Source: CANQDT01 sp051878935
GTDB taxonomy: Bacteria > Bacillota > Clostridia > Lachnospirales > Lachnospiraceae
Reading direction: 5' to 3'
Length of the DNA: 14,054 nt
NCBI GenBank assembly: GCA_051878935.1
Contig: JBJELB010000036.1
Span: forward strand, 1 to 14,054
Positions 13,968-14,054 of this stretch are shown here, in pieces (position 1 is the stretch's first letter; each line of letters begins with the position of its first letter). The translations under genes were made by a program, and so were the position numbers. The notes beneath the pieces are model-generated. The model was not told the origin of the DNA and ran no database searches. It saw only the letters and a program-made list of their open reading frames with translations.

Positions 13968-14054
13968 AAATGAGTTGCTGACGAGAACAGCAACACACAG
14001 AACATTGACAACAGAATCATATGACAACCCTGAAGATTCTATAAAAATAGAAGT

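Overview
The window reads as chromosomal DNA of a low-to-moderate GC Firmicute, most likely a Lachnospiraceae-type gut Clostridium. This rests on strong AGGAGG-type ribosome binding sites, consensus sigma-A promoters, an FMN riboswitch upstream of an ECF transporter S-component (RibU), the non-mevalonate enzyme IspD, and the gene repertoire. The species cannot be named from this sequence alone.

Left part (1-4280): an AT-rich RHS/YD-repeat gene, open at or near its 5' end, ends in a variable C-terminal domain resembling the CdiA-type tRNase toxins. A 171-codon gene follows 23 bp later and is the likely immunity gene. Next (4313-5172) come a sigma-A promoter, an FMN riboswitch with a terminator and a visible antiterminator pairing, and ribU. 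Convergent to ribU lies purC on the minus strand. The purC-ribU junction holds a 103-bp palindromic element that contains the purC stop codon. purC and purE are divergent around a roughly 195-bp spacer with several dyads.

Middle (6928-10246): a YcxB-like membrane protein gene overlaps tsaE, followed by tsaB and rimI. These make up much of the t6A tRNA-modification and ribosomal-protein acetylation cluster. tsaD is displaced about 3 kb downstream. A GH88 unsaturated glucuronyl hydrolase gene, a perfect-stem terminator and a 389-bp near-palindrome without a credible gene lie between them. The 389-bp palindrome shares its core blocks with the 103-bp element between ribU and purC, so the two look like short and expanded members of one dispersed repeat family.

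Right part (10772-14054): a small four-cysteine zinc-ribbon protein, RNase Z, TsaD and IspD, all on the plus strand, then tRNA-Ser(GGA) with a fully consensus promoter. A second strong promoter follows, with a structured leader that runs off the window. It probably drives a stable-RNA (perhaps rRNA) operon, which cannot be confirmed here.

Functional themes are contact-dependent competition (RHS toxin/immunity), riboflavin uptake under FMN control, purine synthesis, and tRNA maturation and modification (tsaE, tsaB, tsaD, rnz). The parts most worth a second look are the palindromic repeat family and the RHS C-terminal toxin with its unclassified immunity partner.
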